From: JAWLFI01 sp964627995
Lineage (GTDB): Bacteria; Bacteroidota; Bacteroidia; Chitinophagales; Saprospiraceae
NCBI GenBank assembly: GCA_964627995.1
Contig: CAZVLN010000002.1
Location: forward strand, 62,001-126,000
Length of the DNA: 64,000 bases
Direction of reading: 5' to 3'
Shown here in pieces: positions 53,794-62,725 of this stretch (position 1 is the first letter of the stretch; the number at the start of each line of letters is the position of its first letter). Position numbers and translations under genes: made by a program. The notes under the pieces were generated by a model that was given only the letters and a program-made list of their open reading frames with translations, had not been told where the DNA came from and made no database searches.

Positions 53794-55071
53794 ATGGGAA
53801 ACGTCAAACTAATTCAAAATTTCACTTTTGATTCTCAAATCAAGAAAGTGTTGTTTGCATTTATGGGGGTTGGTATACTCTGTCTGGTCTTAAACTTGTT
53901 TGTAGACAATGGCCATTATACAAGACTCTGGTCTAATCTGCTTCATAATATCGTCTTTTTTACAGGCATTTCACTTATGGGTCTGTTTTTTTTAACAGCC
54001 AACGTAGTTGCTGAATCAGGTTGGTATACCGGGTTTAAGAGAATCTGGGAAGCAATGTATGCCTTCCTACCTGTTGGGTTGATTCTTATGGCCATTTTAG
54101 GCTTAGGAACAATCTTTGATTTCCATTACCTCTATCATTGGGGCATTGAGGAAGAAGTAGCTAATGATAAATTAATGGAGGCAAAGTCCTCGTTCTTAAA
54201 TCCAGCCTGGTACTTAGTTGCAACGCTTGGATTTGGTGCCGTTTGGGTGTTGATTGGACGCATCATTCGCAATAACTCCTTGCGTGAAGACGAAGAGGGA
54301 GATATGTCCTTCACCTTTCACAAACGTATATATAAGTGGTCGGCTATTTTTCTTCCGATCGGTGGATTTACAGGGGCTGCTGCAGTTTGGTTGTGGATAA
54401 TGAGTGTCGATGCTCATTGGTATAGCACTTTATTTGCCTGGTATACTATGATTAGTTGGTTGGTTGCTATGTTTGCCCTAACAATAATTGTTCTTGCATT
54501 TTTAAAATCTAAAGGGTATTTCCAAAATGTATCTAAAGACCATATTCACGATTTAGGAAAGTATCTATTTGCTTTCAGTATATTTTGGACTTATTTATGG
54601 TTTTCCCAGTATATGCTTATTTGGTACGGAAACGTTGGAGAGGAAACTATTTATTTTAGACAAAGGGTAGACCAGTATCCAGTATTGTTTTATGGCAATC
54701 TCGTGATCAACTTTGTCTTACCATTCTTTGTCTTAATGAGGAATGATACGAAGAGAAAATATGGGACAGTACTTTTTGCTTCCATATTTGTTTTTGTCGG
54801 TCACTGGTTAGATTTTTTCTTAATGTTGAAACCTGGTATTTTACATACGGAACACGAAATTGCGCATCATGCACATGATGCAGCTGCTGAAGCAGGACAT
54901 CATGCATCATCATTTGAGGCAGGTTTTACAATTCCCGGACTCTTAGAGATAGGAATATTTGTTGGATTTTTAGGTTTGTTCTTATACTTGTTTTTCAATC
55001 GCTTGGCAAGTGCCAACTTGGTGCCGAAACGCAGTCCTTTCCTTGAAGAAAGCTTACACCATGAGGTTTAG
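53794..55071 (+). CDS. actF: Alternative complex III subunit F, NrfD-like membrane protein
   Basis: A 425-residue integral membrane protein of about ten helices, paralogous to ActC (NrfD/PsrC fold). It is thought to form a proton-conducting half-channel in the complex, without a quinone of its own. A His-rich loop follows residue ~350 (HTEHEIAHHAHDAAAEAGHHASS), not typical of ActC. Last act gene; the oxidase genes follow 39 bp later on the same strand. Confidence 0.92.
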   Translation: MGNVKLIQNFTFDSQIKKVLFAFMGVGILCLVLNLFVDNGHYTRLWSNLLHNIVFFTGISLMGLFFLTANVVAESGWYTGFKRIWEAMYAFLPVGLILMAILGLGTIFDFHYLYHWGIEEEVANDKLMEAKSSFLNPAWYLVATLGFGAVWVLIGRIIRNNSLREDEEGDMSFTFHKRIYKWSAIFLPIGGFTGAAAVWLWIMSVDAHWYSTLFAWYTMISWLVAMFALTIIVLAFLKSKGYFQNVSKDHIHDLGKYLFAFSIFWTYLWFSQYMLIWYGNVGEETIYFRQRVDQYPVLFYGNLVINFVLPFFVLMRNDTKRKYGTVLFASIFVFVGHWLDFFLMLKPGILHTEHEIAHHAHDAAAEAGHHASSFEAGFTIPGLLEIGIFVGFLGLFLYLFFNRLASANLVPKRSPFLEESLHHEV

Positions 55072-55110
55072 TTATTGTGATTTGAATAGAAATAGTTAAA
55101 AAAAGAAAGC

Positions 55111-56559
55111 ATGACAATTTTACTTAGTATTTTAATTCTGGCACTCCTTGTAATTGTGGTTGTGCAAATCGGAAAGGTTACAGAATTAGCCGGAGCCATC
55201 AGGGGGGAAGAAGACGCACAGCGTGAAAGTGATTATTGGAATTCACGGTTGGGTTTAGTTTTCATGGTTATATTCCTTGCAGCTACCATTTTATCAGCAC
55301 TTTACTATAAGAATTGGATGTTGGGATTTGGTCCTCATCAAGCAGCATCTGAACATGGTAGCAGTGTAGATTTAATGTTCGCCATTACACTTTTCTTTAC
55401 GGGGATAGTGTTCGTACTTACCCATATTGCTCTTTTTTGGTTTGCTTACAAATATAGATATAACCCTAATCGTAAAGCGATATTTAATGCTCATGATAAC
55501 CGTCTAGAAATTATCTGGACTATAGTTCCCGCTATTGTAATGACTATTTTAGTCGTTTATGGGTTAGATGCCTGGAGCAAGGTTATGGCAGATGTAGGGC
55601 CAGATGAAGATTATATTGAAATAGAAGCTACTGGTATGCAATTTGCATGGTTGTTGAGATATCCAGGTCCGGATGGTGAGCTGGGTCCACGAGATTACCG
55701 TCGAATTACAGGGGCTAACCCATTAGGTCAAATTTGGACAGAGAAGGCCAATTTGGATGATTTCCAGCCAACGGATATCGTACTTCCTGTAGATAAAAAA
55801 GTTCGGGTTAGAATTACTGCTCGTGATGTGCTACACAATTTTTATCTACCTCACTTTAGAGTAAAAATGGATGCCGTTCCAGGCATGCCCACTTATTTTG
55901 TCTTTACTCCTACGAAAACTACAGAGGAGTATCGCGAAGAGCTAAGAAAGTATCCGGAATATCGTGTTCCAGATGACCCGGACGATCCCAATGGTCCTGA
56001 AAAGTGGGAAGTTTTTAATTATGAACTAGCTTGCGCAGAACTATGCGGGAATGGCCACTTCTCCATGAGAAAGCAAGTAAATATTGTTACTGAAGAGGAA
56101 TATGAGGCTTGGTTAGATAAGCAAACATCTTACTACTTATCTTCCATACGGAACTCTGATGACGATCCCTACGCAGGTCAGTTACTTATGTCAGAAATTG
56201 AATTAGACGTAAAGGATTTTACAGATGCATTTGATTTTTTGGTTTCTATGGATAAAGAAGCCCTTGCAGATATAGATCAGGAAATGTTGACAGAGTCAAT
56301 CTCAGTCGATGGCTTTTTTCTGAATGAAGAGCATGTACTTCAAGACGAAAATGCATTGTCCATGTTGGAACAAATCGCTTCCAAGTTGAATGAAGTTACT
56401 GCATTAAACGTCGTATTAACGTCAGAAGCTGACAATGAGCAAATATATTACAACAGAATTCAATCTGTTGAGAACTTTTTAGTAGAACAAGGCATTTCTA
56501 ATAATAGAATTAAAACTGAATCTTCAGCAATTGGCGAAGAGAAGAAGGAAGAAATTTAA
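55111..56559 (+). CDS. coxB: Cytochrome c oxidase subunit II with C-terminal OmpA-like extension
   Basis: A 482-residue subunit II. Three hydrophobic segments (~2-20, ~46-66, ~87-108) lead to the periplasmic cupredoxin domain with the CuA site: His242 in LHNFYLPHF and Cys308, Cys312, His316, Met319 in CAELCGNGHFSM. The domain normally ends near 345. Here residues ~385-475 continue with a pattern like an OmpA/MotB domain (VDGFFLNEEHV, LVVLTSEADNEQIYYNRIQSVENFLVEQGISNNRIKT in order, not quoted contiguously), lacking its peptidoglycan-binding Asp and Arg. No haem c motif, so aa3 rather than caa3. Confidence 0.92.
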   Translation: MTILLSILILALLVIVVVQIGKVTELAGAIRGEEDAQRESDYWNSRLGLVFMVIFLAATILSALYYKNWMLGFGPHQAASEHGSSVDLMFAITLFFTGIVFVLTHIALFWFAYKYRYNPNRKAIFNAHDNRLEIIWTIVPAIVMTILVVYGLDAWSKVMADVGPDEDYIEIEATGMQFAWLLRYPGPDGELGPRDYRRITGANPLGQIWTEKANLDDFQPTDIVLPVDKKVRVRITARDVLHNFYLPHFRVKMDAVPGMPTYFVFTPTKTTEEYREELRKYPEYRVPDDPDDPNGPEKWEVFNYELACAELCGNGHFSMRKQVNIVTEEEYEAWLDKQTSYYLSSIRNSDDDPYAGQLLMSEIELDVKDFTDAFDFLVSMDKEALADIDQEMLTESISVDGFFLNEEHVLQDENALSMLEQIASKLNEVTALNVVLTSEADNEQIYYNRIQSVENFLVEQGISNNRIKTESSAIGEEKKEEI

Positions 56560-56581
56560 AGACAAAATTCAAATTCAGAAA

Positions 56582-58447
56582 ATGGCAACTGAAGTAAAGC
56601 AAATAAATACAGACGTACTAATTGAGAAATATGGTCATGATGATCATTTTCATGAGGAAGAGCATGAACAGCTCGATAAGTATCAGTCGAATTTCATTTC
56701 TCACTACATCTTCTCCATGGATCATAAAATGATCTCTAAACAATTCCTTATTACAGGGATGATTTGGGCTTTTATCGGTGGAGCGATGTCACTTATTTTC
56801 CGACTGCAACTTGGATTCCCAGAGGAGAGTTTAGCCTGGCTGCAACCCCTTTTAGGTAAATGGATTGTTGTAAATGAAGCTGGAATAGGAACACTTTCCC
56901 CTGATTTCTATTATGCGCTTGTCACAATGCACGGTACTATACTTGTGTTTTTTGTTTTGACAGCAGGTCTTTCCGGGACTTTTAGTAACCTATTAATTCC
57001 ATTGCAAGTGGGAGCGCGTGATATGGCTTCTCCTTTTATGAATATGTTATCCTTTTGGTTTTTCTTCCTGGCTGGGGTTATTATGTTTTTCTCTTTATTC
57101 GTTAGCACGGGTCCCTTTATGGGAGGCTGGGTAGCATATCCTCCTTTATCAGCTTTAGAGCAGGCTTCAAGCGGTTCTGGAGTTGGTATGACACTATGGT
57201 TAGTGTCACTGGCTTTATTTGTTGTCTCTATTTTATTGGGAGGTATTAATTATATCTCTACGGTTCTGAATATGAGAACTAAAGGTCTTAGCATGTGGAG
57301 ACTTCCATTAACAATTTGGGCCTTTTTGATTACCGCTGTTATAGGTTTATTAAGCTTCCCCGTTTTATTAAGTGGTTTCTTATTGTTGATCTTCGATAGA
57401 AGTTTTGGAACCAGTTTTTATTTGAGTGAGATCTTTATTGGGGGCGAAGCCCTCGATCACGTAGGCGGTAGCCCGATTCTTTATCAGCATTTATTTTGGT
57501 TCTTAGGACATCCCGAGGTGTATATTATTGTATTACCTGCCTTTGGTATTGTTTCTGAAGTACTTTCAGTGCATTCCAGGAAACCGATTTTTGGGTATAA
57601 GGCTATGGTGTTTTCCATACTGGCTATTGCATTTCTGAGTTTCCTTGTTTGGGCTCACCATATGTTTATGGCAGGTATTAATCCATTCATTGCCATGATT
57701 TTTGTGATTTTTACATTAATCATTGCCGTGCCTTCAGCCGTTAAAGTATTTAATTGGATTGCCACCTTGTATGGCGGGAATATTCGGTTTAATTCAGCCT
57801 CTTTATTTGCAATCGGATTCGTTTCCATGTTTATTAGTGGAGGTTTGACAGGTATTTTTCTTGGTAACTCAGCTATTGATATTCAAATGCATGACACTTA
57901 TTTTGTTGTGGCTCACTTCCACATTGTAATGGGAGTAGCGGCTTTCTTTGGGATGTATTCGGGTATCTACCATTGGTTTCCCAAGATGTATAGTCGATTT
58001 ATGAATGAAACCCTGGGTAAAATTCACTTTTGGGTAACTCTAGTAGGTGCATATATTATCTTCTGGCCAATGCATTATTTAGGTATCGCTGGTGTTCCAC
58101 GTAGGTACTATAGCTTTGAAAACTTTAATGCTTTTAATGACTTCGCTACGATGAATCAAGTAATAACTATAGCTGCAATTGTAGTTTTTGCTGCGCAGTT
58201 GGTTTTTGTGGTGAATTTCTTTTACAGTATCTGGAAAGGTAAAAAACTTAAAGTGCAAAATCCATGGGGAGCGACTACTTTAGAGTGGACAACTCCTATA
58301 AAGAATATTCACGGTAATTGGCCTGGAAAAATCCCTACCGTTCACAGGTGGTCATATGACTATAGTAAAAATGAAGGTAGCGAAGTAGATTATATTCCTC
58401 AAGTTGTCCCATTAGAGGAAGGGGAAAAGACTGACGGCGCTCATTAA
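56582..58447 (+). CDS. coxA: Cytochrome c oxidase subunit I
   Basis: A 621-residue membrane protein with about twelve helices carrying haem a and the haem a3-CuB centre where oxygen is reduced. Seen: MHGTILVFFVLTAG (first haem His), WFLGHPEVYIIVLPAFGIVSE with His310 and Tyr314 (CuB and cross-linked Tyr, K channel), WAHHMFMAG (CuB histidines), and MHDTYFVVAHFHIVMG (haem ligands). The reading frame extends back into coxB (56531), but ATG 56582 is 22 bp after the coxB stop and fits the family. Confidence 0.96.
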   Translation: MATEVKQINTDVLIEKYGHDDHFHEEEHEQLDKYQSNFISHYIFSMDHKMISKQFLITGMIWAFIGGAMSLIFRLQLGFPEESLAWLQPLLGKWIVVNEAGIGTLSPDFYYALVTMHGTILVFFVLTAGLSGTFSNLLIPLQVGARDMASPFMNMLSFWFFFLAGVIMFFSLFVSTGPFMGGWVAYPPLSALEQASSGSGVGMTLWLVSLALFVVSILLGGINYISTVLNMRTKGLSMWRLPLTIWAFLITAVIGLLSFPVLLSGFLLLIFDRSFGTSFYLSEIFIGGEALDHVGGSPILYQHLFWFLGHPEVYIIVLPAFGIVSEVLSVHSRKPIFGYKAMVFSILAIAFLSFLVWAHHMFMAGINPFIAMIFVIFTLIIAVPSAVKVFNWIATLYGGNIRFNSASLFAIGFVSMFISGGLTGIFLGNSAIDIQMHDTYFVVAHFHIVMGVAAFFGMYSGIYHWFPKMYSRFMNETLGKIHFWVTLVGAYIIFWPMHYLGIAGVPRRYYSFENFNAFNDFATMNQVITIAAIVVFAAQLVFVVNFFYSIWKGKKLKVQNPWGATTLEWTTPIKNIHGNWPGKIPTVHRWSYDYSKNEGSEVDYIPQVVPLEEGEKTDGAH

Positions 58448-58458
58448 ACGTATAAAAG

Positions 58459-59382
58459 TTGAACTCAACAAAACATACATATTCTCAGTCACAAAAATGG
58501 AGTAGCGCTCAAGAGAATGCTTCTTCATTTTTGGGCGATTTAGCTGAGCTATTTAAGCTTAGACTGAGCTTTTTAGTTGTATTTTCTTCTGTGTTGGGGG
58601 CAGTTATTGTCGGGGGTCTCTCGGTTTTTACCTTTTCTGATTTTGTATTGTTGTTTATTGGTGGTTTATTAACCAGTGGTAGTGGGTCAGCAGTGAATCA
58701 AGTATTGGAAAAAGATGTGGACAAATTGATGAAACGGACCCATAACCGGCCATTGGCAAAGGATTCAATCTCAGTGCCTAAAGTCCTGTTGATTATTGGT
58801 CTTTCTTTATGTGTGGGCCTGACCTTACTTTATTTCTTACATCCAATGGCGGCCATATTTTCTATGGTAGCTTGGGCTTTGTATGGTTTTGTTTACACTC
58901 CCATGAAAAAAATGGGACCCTTTGCTGTTTTCATTGGGGCAATACCTGGAGCACTCCCAGTTTTAATTGGAACCGTCGCGGTAGAAGGCCAAATTAGCTT
59001 TCTGGCTTTCTTACTGTTTTCCATTCAGTTCATTTGGCAGTTTCCTCATTTTTGGGCAATTGCATGGATTTCAGATACTGACTATAAAAAAGCCGGATTT
59101 CGATTACTTCCTAATGTGTTAAGTTCTAAAGATGAATCCGTAGCTTGGCAATGCCTAGTTTATGCCACATTGCTTATTCCCATTTCTTTAGTCTTTTGGT
59201 ATAATGGCTTCTTAGGCTATGTTGGCCTTGCTGTGTTTAATATTTTTAATTTGGCGTATATTTTTTACGCATACAAACTTTACGATGAACTTAGTGATGA
59301 AGCAGCCAAAAATTTAATGTTTTCTTCTTTCTTTTATTTACCATTGGTTCTTCTTTCCTTAAGTTTTTTAATCATATTGTAG
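58459..59382 (+). CDS. ctaB: Protoheme IX farnesyltransferase (haem O synthase)
   Basis: A 307-residue UbiA-family prenyltransferase with about nine helices that adds a farnesyl group to haem b, giving haem O, the precursor of haem a. The conserved block NQVLEKDVDKLMKRTHNRPLAKDSIS (~75-100) has the Asp-rich and basic motif. The start is TTG 58459; there is no suitable ATG before the first helix. It lies 11 bp behind coxA. Haem A synthase (ctaA) is not in the window. Confidence 0.92.
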   Translation: MNSTKHTYSQSQKWSSAQENASSFLGDLAELFKLRLSFLVVFSSVLGAVIVGGLSVFTFSDFVLLFIGGLLTSGSGSAVNQVLEKDVDKLMKRTHNRPLAKDSISVPKVLLIIGLSLCVGLTLLYFLHPMAAIFSMVAWALYGFVYTPMKKMGPFAVFIGAIPGALPVLIGTVAVEGQISFLAFLLFSIQFIWQFPHFWAIAWISDTDYKKAGFRLLPNVLSSKDESVAWQCLVYATLLIPISLVFWYNGFLGYVGLAVFNIFNLAYIFYAYKLYDELSDEAAKNLMFSSFFYLPLVLLSLSFLIIL

Positions 59383-59383
59383 C

Positions 59384-59968
59384 ATGGATGCTAGTTTAAG
59401 CAATAATAGCGGCAACGCACTGTATAAATATAACACTAACAAGTTTAGTTTATATATAGCTCTAGGAAGTATTGTAATGATGTTTACAGCTTTTAGTTCA
59501 GCCTACATTGTCAGACAATCTGCGGGTAACTGGTTAGAGTTTCCATTGCCTAATCTATTTTATGTAAGTACAGCTGTTATTCTTTTGAGTAGTGTTACCC
59601 TTCATTTAGCTTACAATTCTTTTAAGAACCAAAGAGAATCGTTATACAAATCACTACTGATCGTCAGCTTTATTTTAGGAATTGGTTTTGTTATCGCTCA
59701 ATATTACGCCTGGATGGAAATGTTTGCTATGGGTATAGATTTAAAGCGGAATCCATCAGGCGCTTTTGTATATGTTATTTCTGGTGCTCATGCAGCTCAT
59801 GTTTTAGGTGGTATTGCTACCTTTATAGTAGCTCTTATTCATGCGTTTTCTTTACCGTTTAGAGTTACAGATAAAAGAAAAAATAGATTTCAATTAGTGC
59901 TTATATATTGGCATTTTGTTGATTTTCTTTGGATATATTTGCTATTGTTTTTTACTCTTCAGAGATAG
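59384..59968 (+). CDS. coxC: Haem-copper oxidase subunit III-type protein (first)
   Basis: A 194-residue membrane protein of five helices, in the subunit III fold. Seen: LGSIVMMFTAFSSAYIVRQSAGNWLEFPLPNLFYVST (~28-65), and near the end GAHAAHVLGGIATFIVALIHAF (~129-151) and VLIYWHFVDFLWIYLLLFF (~174-192), the latter being the hallmark end of subunit III. It starts 1 bp after ctaB, so is translationally coupled. Bacteroidota often have two such genes in tandem. Confidence 0.88.
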   Translation: MDASLSNNSGNALYKYNTNKFSLYIALGSIVMMFTAFSSAYIVRQSAGNWLEFPLPNLFYVSTAVILLSSVTLHLAYNSFKNQRESLYKSLLIVSFILGIGFVIAQYYAWMEMFAMGIDLKRNPSGAFVYVISGAHAAHVLGGIATFIVALIHAFSLPFRVTDKRKNRFQLVLIYWHFVDFLWIYLLLFFTLQR

Positions 59969-59987
59969 GATAAACTAAACTACAACA

Positions 59988-60824
59988 ATGTCAGAAGAAC
60001 TGCTAGAAACTACTGAAACACAGGAACAAGATAATTGGTCAGGGGGTAAGTCACCCTTCAAAACATCTTACGGGAAACTAATGATGTGGTACTTCCTTGT
60101 ATCTGATGCCTTTACTTTTGCGGGACTATTGATTGCTTATGGAGCATTGCGATTTAGTACTCCATCCTGGCCTGTGCCTGATTTTGTTTTTTCAACCGCT
60201 CCCTTTGGAGTAACCGGTGCGCCTCTCATCTTTGTGACGATTATGTCATTTGTTTTGATTATCAGCTCAGGAACAATGGTAAGGGCCGTCCAGGAAGGAG
60301 CTAGAGAGAATAAAAACGGTGTAGTCTTTTGGTTGCTTATGACAGTATTTGGAGGAATTGCATTTCTTGGTTGTCAAGCATGGGAGTGGAACAATCTTAT
60401 AGCAGAGGAACATATGACTATTTTCACTAATCCTTTTGGTACTCACACAGAAGATGGTGTTTATTTAGAAGGTGACGGTCATTATATTGAAAAAGGTGAC
60501 GAATTTAAGGCTGGTGAATCATATTTGATTCACAAGCATCACGGTGATTGGGATCCTCTTACATTCCGAACAGAATCTGGTGTAGTAAAACAGCAGGAGT
60601 TTGGTCCAAAAGCTTTTGGTGCACTGTTCTTTTTCATAACAGGTTTTCATGGTTTTCACGTTTTTTCTGGTGTTGTGATTCTGTTCATCATCATGTTAAA
60701 TGTAGCTAGTGGATTGTATGTGGAGCGTAAAAACGGATATGAAATGGTGGAGAAGGTTGGACTATATTGGCACTTTGTCGATTTAGTTTGGGTTTTTGTT
60801 TTCTTAGTATTTTATCTCCTGTAA
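59988..60824 (+). CDS. coxC: Haem-copper oxidase subunit III (second)
   Basis: A 278-residue membrane protein of the subunit III family, longer than the one before because of a ~65-residue insertion (~132-197, about EEHMTIFTNPFGTHTEDGVYLEGDG on) between helices. Helix pattern starts with MMWYFLVSDAFTFAGLLIAYGALRF (~28-52) and ends with FGALFFFITGFHGFHVFSGVVILFI and GLYWHFVDLVWVFVFLVFYLL. Subunit III stabilises proton uptake into subunit I. 19 bp downstream of its paralogue. Confidence 0.9.
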   Translation: MSEELLETTETQEQDNWSGGKSPFKTSYGKLMMWYFLVSDAFTFAGLLIAYGALRFSTPSWPVPDFVFSTAPFGVTGAPLIFVTIMSFVLIISSGTMVRAVQEGARENKNGVVFWLLMTVFGGIAFLGCQAWEWNNLIAEEHMTIFTNPFGTHTEDGVYLEGDGHYIEKGDEFKAGESYLIHKHHGDWDPLTFRTESGVVKQQEFGPKAFGALFFFITGFHGFHVFSGVVILFIIMLNVASGLYVERKNGYEMVEKVGLYWHFVDLVWVFVFLVFYLL

Positions 60825-60839
60825 AAATTAGTATCGAAT

Positions 60840-61262
60840 ATGGAAATGTCAAGATCAGAAGGGATTCGAGCAGTTAAAAAAGGTCTGCTATTATTAGGTG
60901 CGGTTACCGTCGCTGAAGTTTTAATTTCTCTATTGGGTAAGGGGTATCTTATCCCTGGATTAGAGGAGTATAGCTTTCTATTTGTAATTACTGGCTTAGC
61001 TATGATTGTTTTGTCACTGTACAAAGCTTATTTTATTGTTTATGAGTTCATGCACTTGAGATATGAAGTTAAAGGTATGGCTCTTTCCATTTTGCTTCCA
61101 GCTATGCTTTTAATATGGGGGTTAATTGCTTTTCTCTGGGAAGGTAATACATGGGGTGATCGAAGAGAAGAGGTACAATATGAAATACCTCAAGATATCG
61201 AACAGCAATTAGATGAGTCTGAAGGAGAACCTGTAAAAGAATTAGACAATCATGAACATTAG
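60840..61262 (+). CDS. Cytochrome c oxidase subunit IV (CyoD-like)
   Basis: A 140-residue membrane protein with three helices (~14-33, ~45-66, ~78-100), the layout of prokaryotic subunit IV. Family features: GLAMIVLSLYKAYFIVYEFMHLRYEVKGMALSILLP, with the FMHLR block. It ends in a charged tail (residues ~105-140, many Glu and Gln). It is small and poorly conserved, and helps assembly. Sits 15 bp behind subunit III. Confidence 0.88.
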   Translation: MEMSRSEGIRAVKKGLLLLGAVTVAEVLISLLGKGYLIPGLEEYSFLFVITGLAMIVLSLYKAYFIVYEFMHLRYEVKGMALSILLPAMLLIWGLIAFLWEGNTWGDRREEVQYEIPQDIEQQLDESEGEPVKELDNHEH

Positions 61263-61285
61263 AGCGTGTTTTCTATTCAGTGTTT

Positions 61286-61864
61286 ATGTCTAAAAATAGA
61301 AACACAGGTAAGCGAATTTCCCGTACATTAGGTCTACTGGCTTTATTAGTTATTTTCCCTCTAACCAGTTGGTACTTTTTACAAACGGGGCTAAATTTCA
61401 CAAAGGGTAAGTTTGATAAAATGGAAGATTTAGCTTCCATTGATTCTTTTATTACTTATCCCGTATATGGCGATTCTATTACCAACACTATCTTAAAAGA
61501 CCGGATGGTCGTTATTTCTGATCCGGGCCTCAATATTCAGTATTTAGATACATTATCTCTCATACATGAAGATCTAATTGATGATGAGTGGGTATGGTTG
61601 CTAATGTTGAATGGGGGAGACCTTTATCGGTCTAATATGCAGGATACTTATCCTTTCTTACTTGATTCTACTTCTGTAAAATTATTAGACAAATTCAAGT
61701 TCTCGAATACGGATGGTCTTTTCGATCCTTCCATTCAATTTTTACCTCATCAAATTGGTCTGGTTGACACCAAAGGAACATTACGATATATCTATGATAT
61801 TAGAGATAAAGAAGAACTGGATTTGTTTATAAGCCATTTGGTCCTTTTAGTACCTAAAGAGTAA
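61286..61864 (+). CDS. SCO-like thioredoxin-fold protein without copper-binding cysteines
   Basis: A 192-residue membrane-anchored protein with one N-terminal helix (~14-34). It has no cysteine at all, although its position (oxidase assembly genes) and C-terminal pattern (FLPHQIGLVDTKGTLRYIYDIRDKEELDLFISHL) resemble SCO family proteins, which use CxxxC and a His to deliver copper to CuA. The counterpart of the last His may be in LPHQIG. So it is either a degenerate SCO or an unrelated thioredoxin-like assembly factor. ATG 61286 is preferred to the GTG two codons upstream. Confidence 0.65.
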   Translation: MSKNRNTGKRISRTLGLLALLVIFPLTSWYFLQTGLNFTKGKFDKMEDLASIDSFITYPVYGDSITNTILKDRMVVISDPGLNIQYLDTLSLIHEDLIDDEWVWLLMLNGGDLYRSNMQDTYPFLLDSTSVKLLDKFKFSNTDGLFDPSIQFLPHQIGLVDTKGTLRYIYDIRDKEELDLFISHLVLLVPKE

Positions 61865-61866
61865 TT

Positions 61867-62403
61867 ATGAATAATAATCAAGTTGACCTGAAACTTGCCA
61901 GACGCCTAGAGTTATATGCCACCTTATTTTCAATTGTAGTATTAGGGCTTGTTGTTGGAATGCGATATATTTCTTTTGAAATGCCCTTTGATGTTTTGGT
62001 TTTACCGCCTTTTCATGCGGTCGTTAACGGATTGACAGCTGTTTGTTTACTAGTTGCTTTTGTATTTATCAAAAGTGGAGACATTGAACGGCATAGGCTA
62101 TTTAATTTTTTGGCATTATGCTTATCAGCTATTTTTCTTATCTCTTACGTCATTTATCACATCTCTACTGAACCCACCTCCTACGGCGGTGATGGTACAA
62201 TAAAATACATTTACTACTTTTTATTAGCAACTCATGTTTTTCTGGCTGCCGCTAGTTTACCCTTTATCTTGTTTACCTTTATAAGGGCCTATACAGGTCA
62301 AATTGATCGCCATAAACGCATGGCCAGATGGGTATTTCCAGTTTGGCTCTATGTTGCCGTTACTGGCCCAGTGTGCTATTTAATGCTAGCTCCTTATTAT
62401 TGA
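61867..62403 (+). CDS. DUF420 protein, probable cytochrome oxidase assembly factor (CtaM-like)
   Basis: A 178-residue integral membrane protein with five helices, of the DUF420 family that includes B. subtilis YozB (CtaM), needed for a-type oxidase assembly. Seen: PPFHAVVNGLTAVCLLVAFVFIKSGDIERHRLFNFLALCLSAIFLISYVIYH (~39-90), with conserved His in PPFHA, ERHRL, YVIYH, ATHVF and DRHKRMAR. It starts 2 bp after the SCO-like gene. Confidence 0.88.
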   Translation: MNNNQVDLKLARRLELYATLFSIVVLGLVVGMRYISFEMPFDVLVLPPFHAVVNGLTAVCLLVAFVFIKSGDIERHRLFNFLALCLSAIFLISYVIYHISTEPTSYGGDGTIKYIYYFLLATHVFLAAASLPFILFTFIRAYTGQIDRHKRMARWVFPVWLYVAVTGPVCYLMLAPYY

Positions 62404-62437
62404 ACTCTTCCCTGATTAATATCGTTATAAATACACT

Positions 62438-62692
62438 ATGAAAGGAATAAGAAAATTACTTATCGGTTTGTCTGTCATATTTAGTTTGATGGTGCTTACC
62501 ACACCAGAAGTTAATAGTCAATGTCCGATGTGTCGAATGAGTGCGGAGAGTAATTTAAAGGAAGGTGGATCTGCGGGTAAGGGTTTAAATAAAGGGATTT
62601 TTGTTCTTCTATTCACCCCTTATTTAGTAGTGGGTGCTATTGGATATACCTGGTATAGAAATCATAGGAAAAGAAAGCTAGAAGAAAGCTAG
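62438..62692 (+). CDS. Small membrane protein with CPMC motif
   Basis: An 84-residue protein: signal-like first helix (~6-26), then SQCPMCRMSAESNLKEGGSAGKGLNKGI (~28-55, Cys29 and Cys32), and a second helix (~54-72) with a basic tail. I recall this pattern as common at the ends of Bacteroidota oxidase operons; its function is not known, and the CPMC pair may bind metal or haem. The last residues (RKRKLEES) come from an 11-bp tandem repeat, and the stop falls inside it. Confidence 0.75.
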   Translation: MKGIRKLLIGLSVIFSLMVLTTPEVNSQCPMCRMSAESNLKEGGSAGKGLNKGIFVLLFTPYLVVGAIGYTWYRNHRKRKLEES

Positions 62693-62725
62693 AAGAAAGC
62701 TAGAAGAAGCCAATAAAAAAAGCCC
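62671..62725 (+). repeat. Direct repeat, left copy (55 nt) at assembly gap
   Basis: Identical over all 55 nt to 62826-62880. It holds about three units of the 11-mer AAGAAAGCTAG and ends in the first bases of the terminator (AAAAAAAGCCC). It covers the end of the CPMC gene. The identity at the gap edges suggests one sequence represented twice. Confidence 0.95.

Noticed and set aside
59384..60824. Tandem subunit III genes as a recent duplication
   Set aside because: The two proteins differ greatly in length and sequence, and the pair is a usual arrangement in this phylum.
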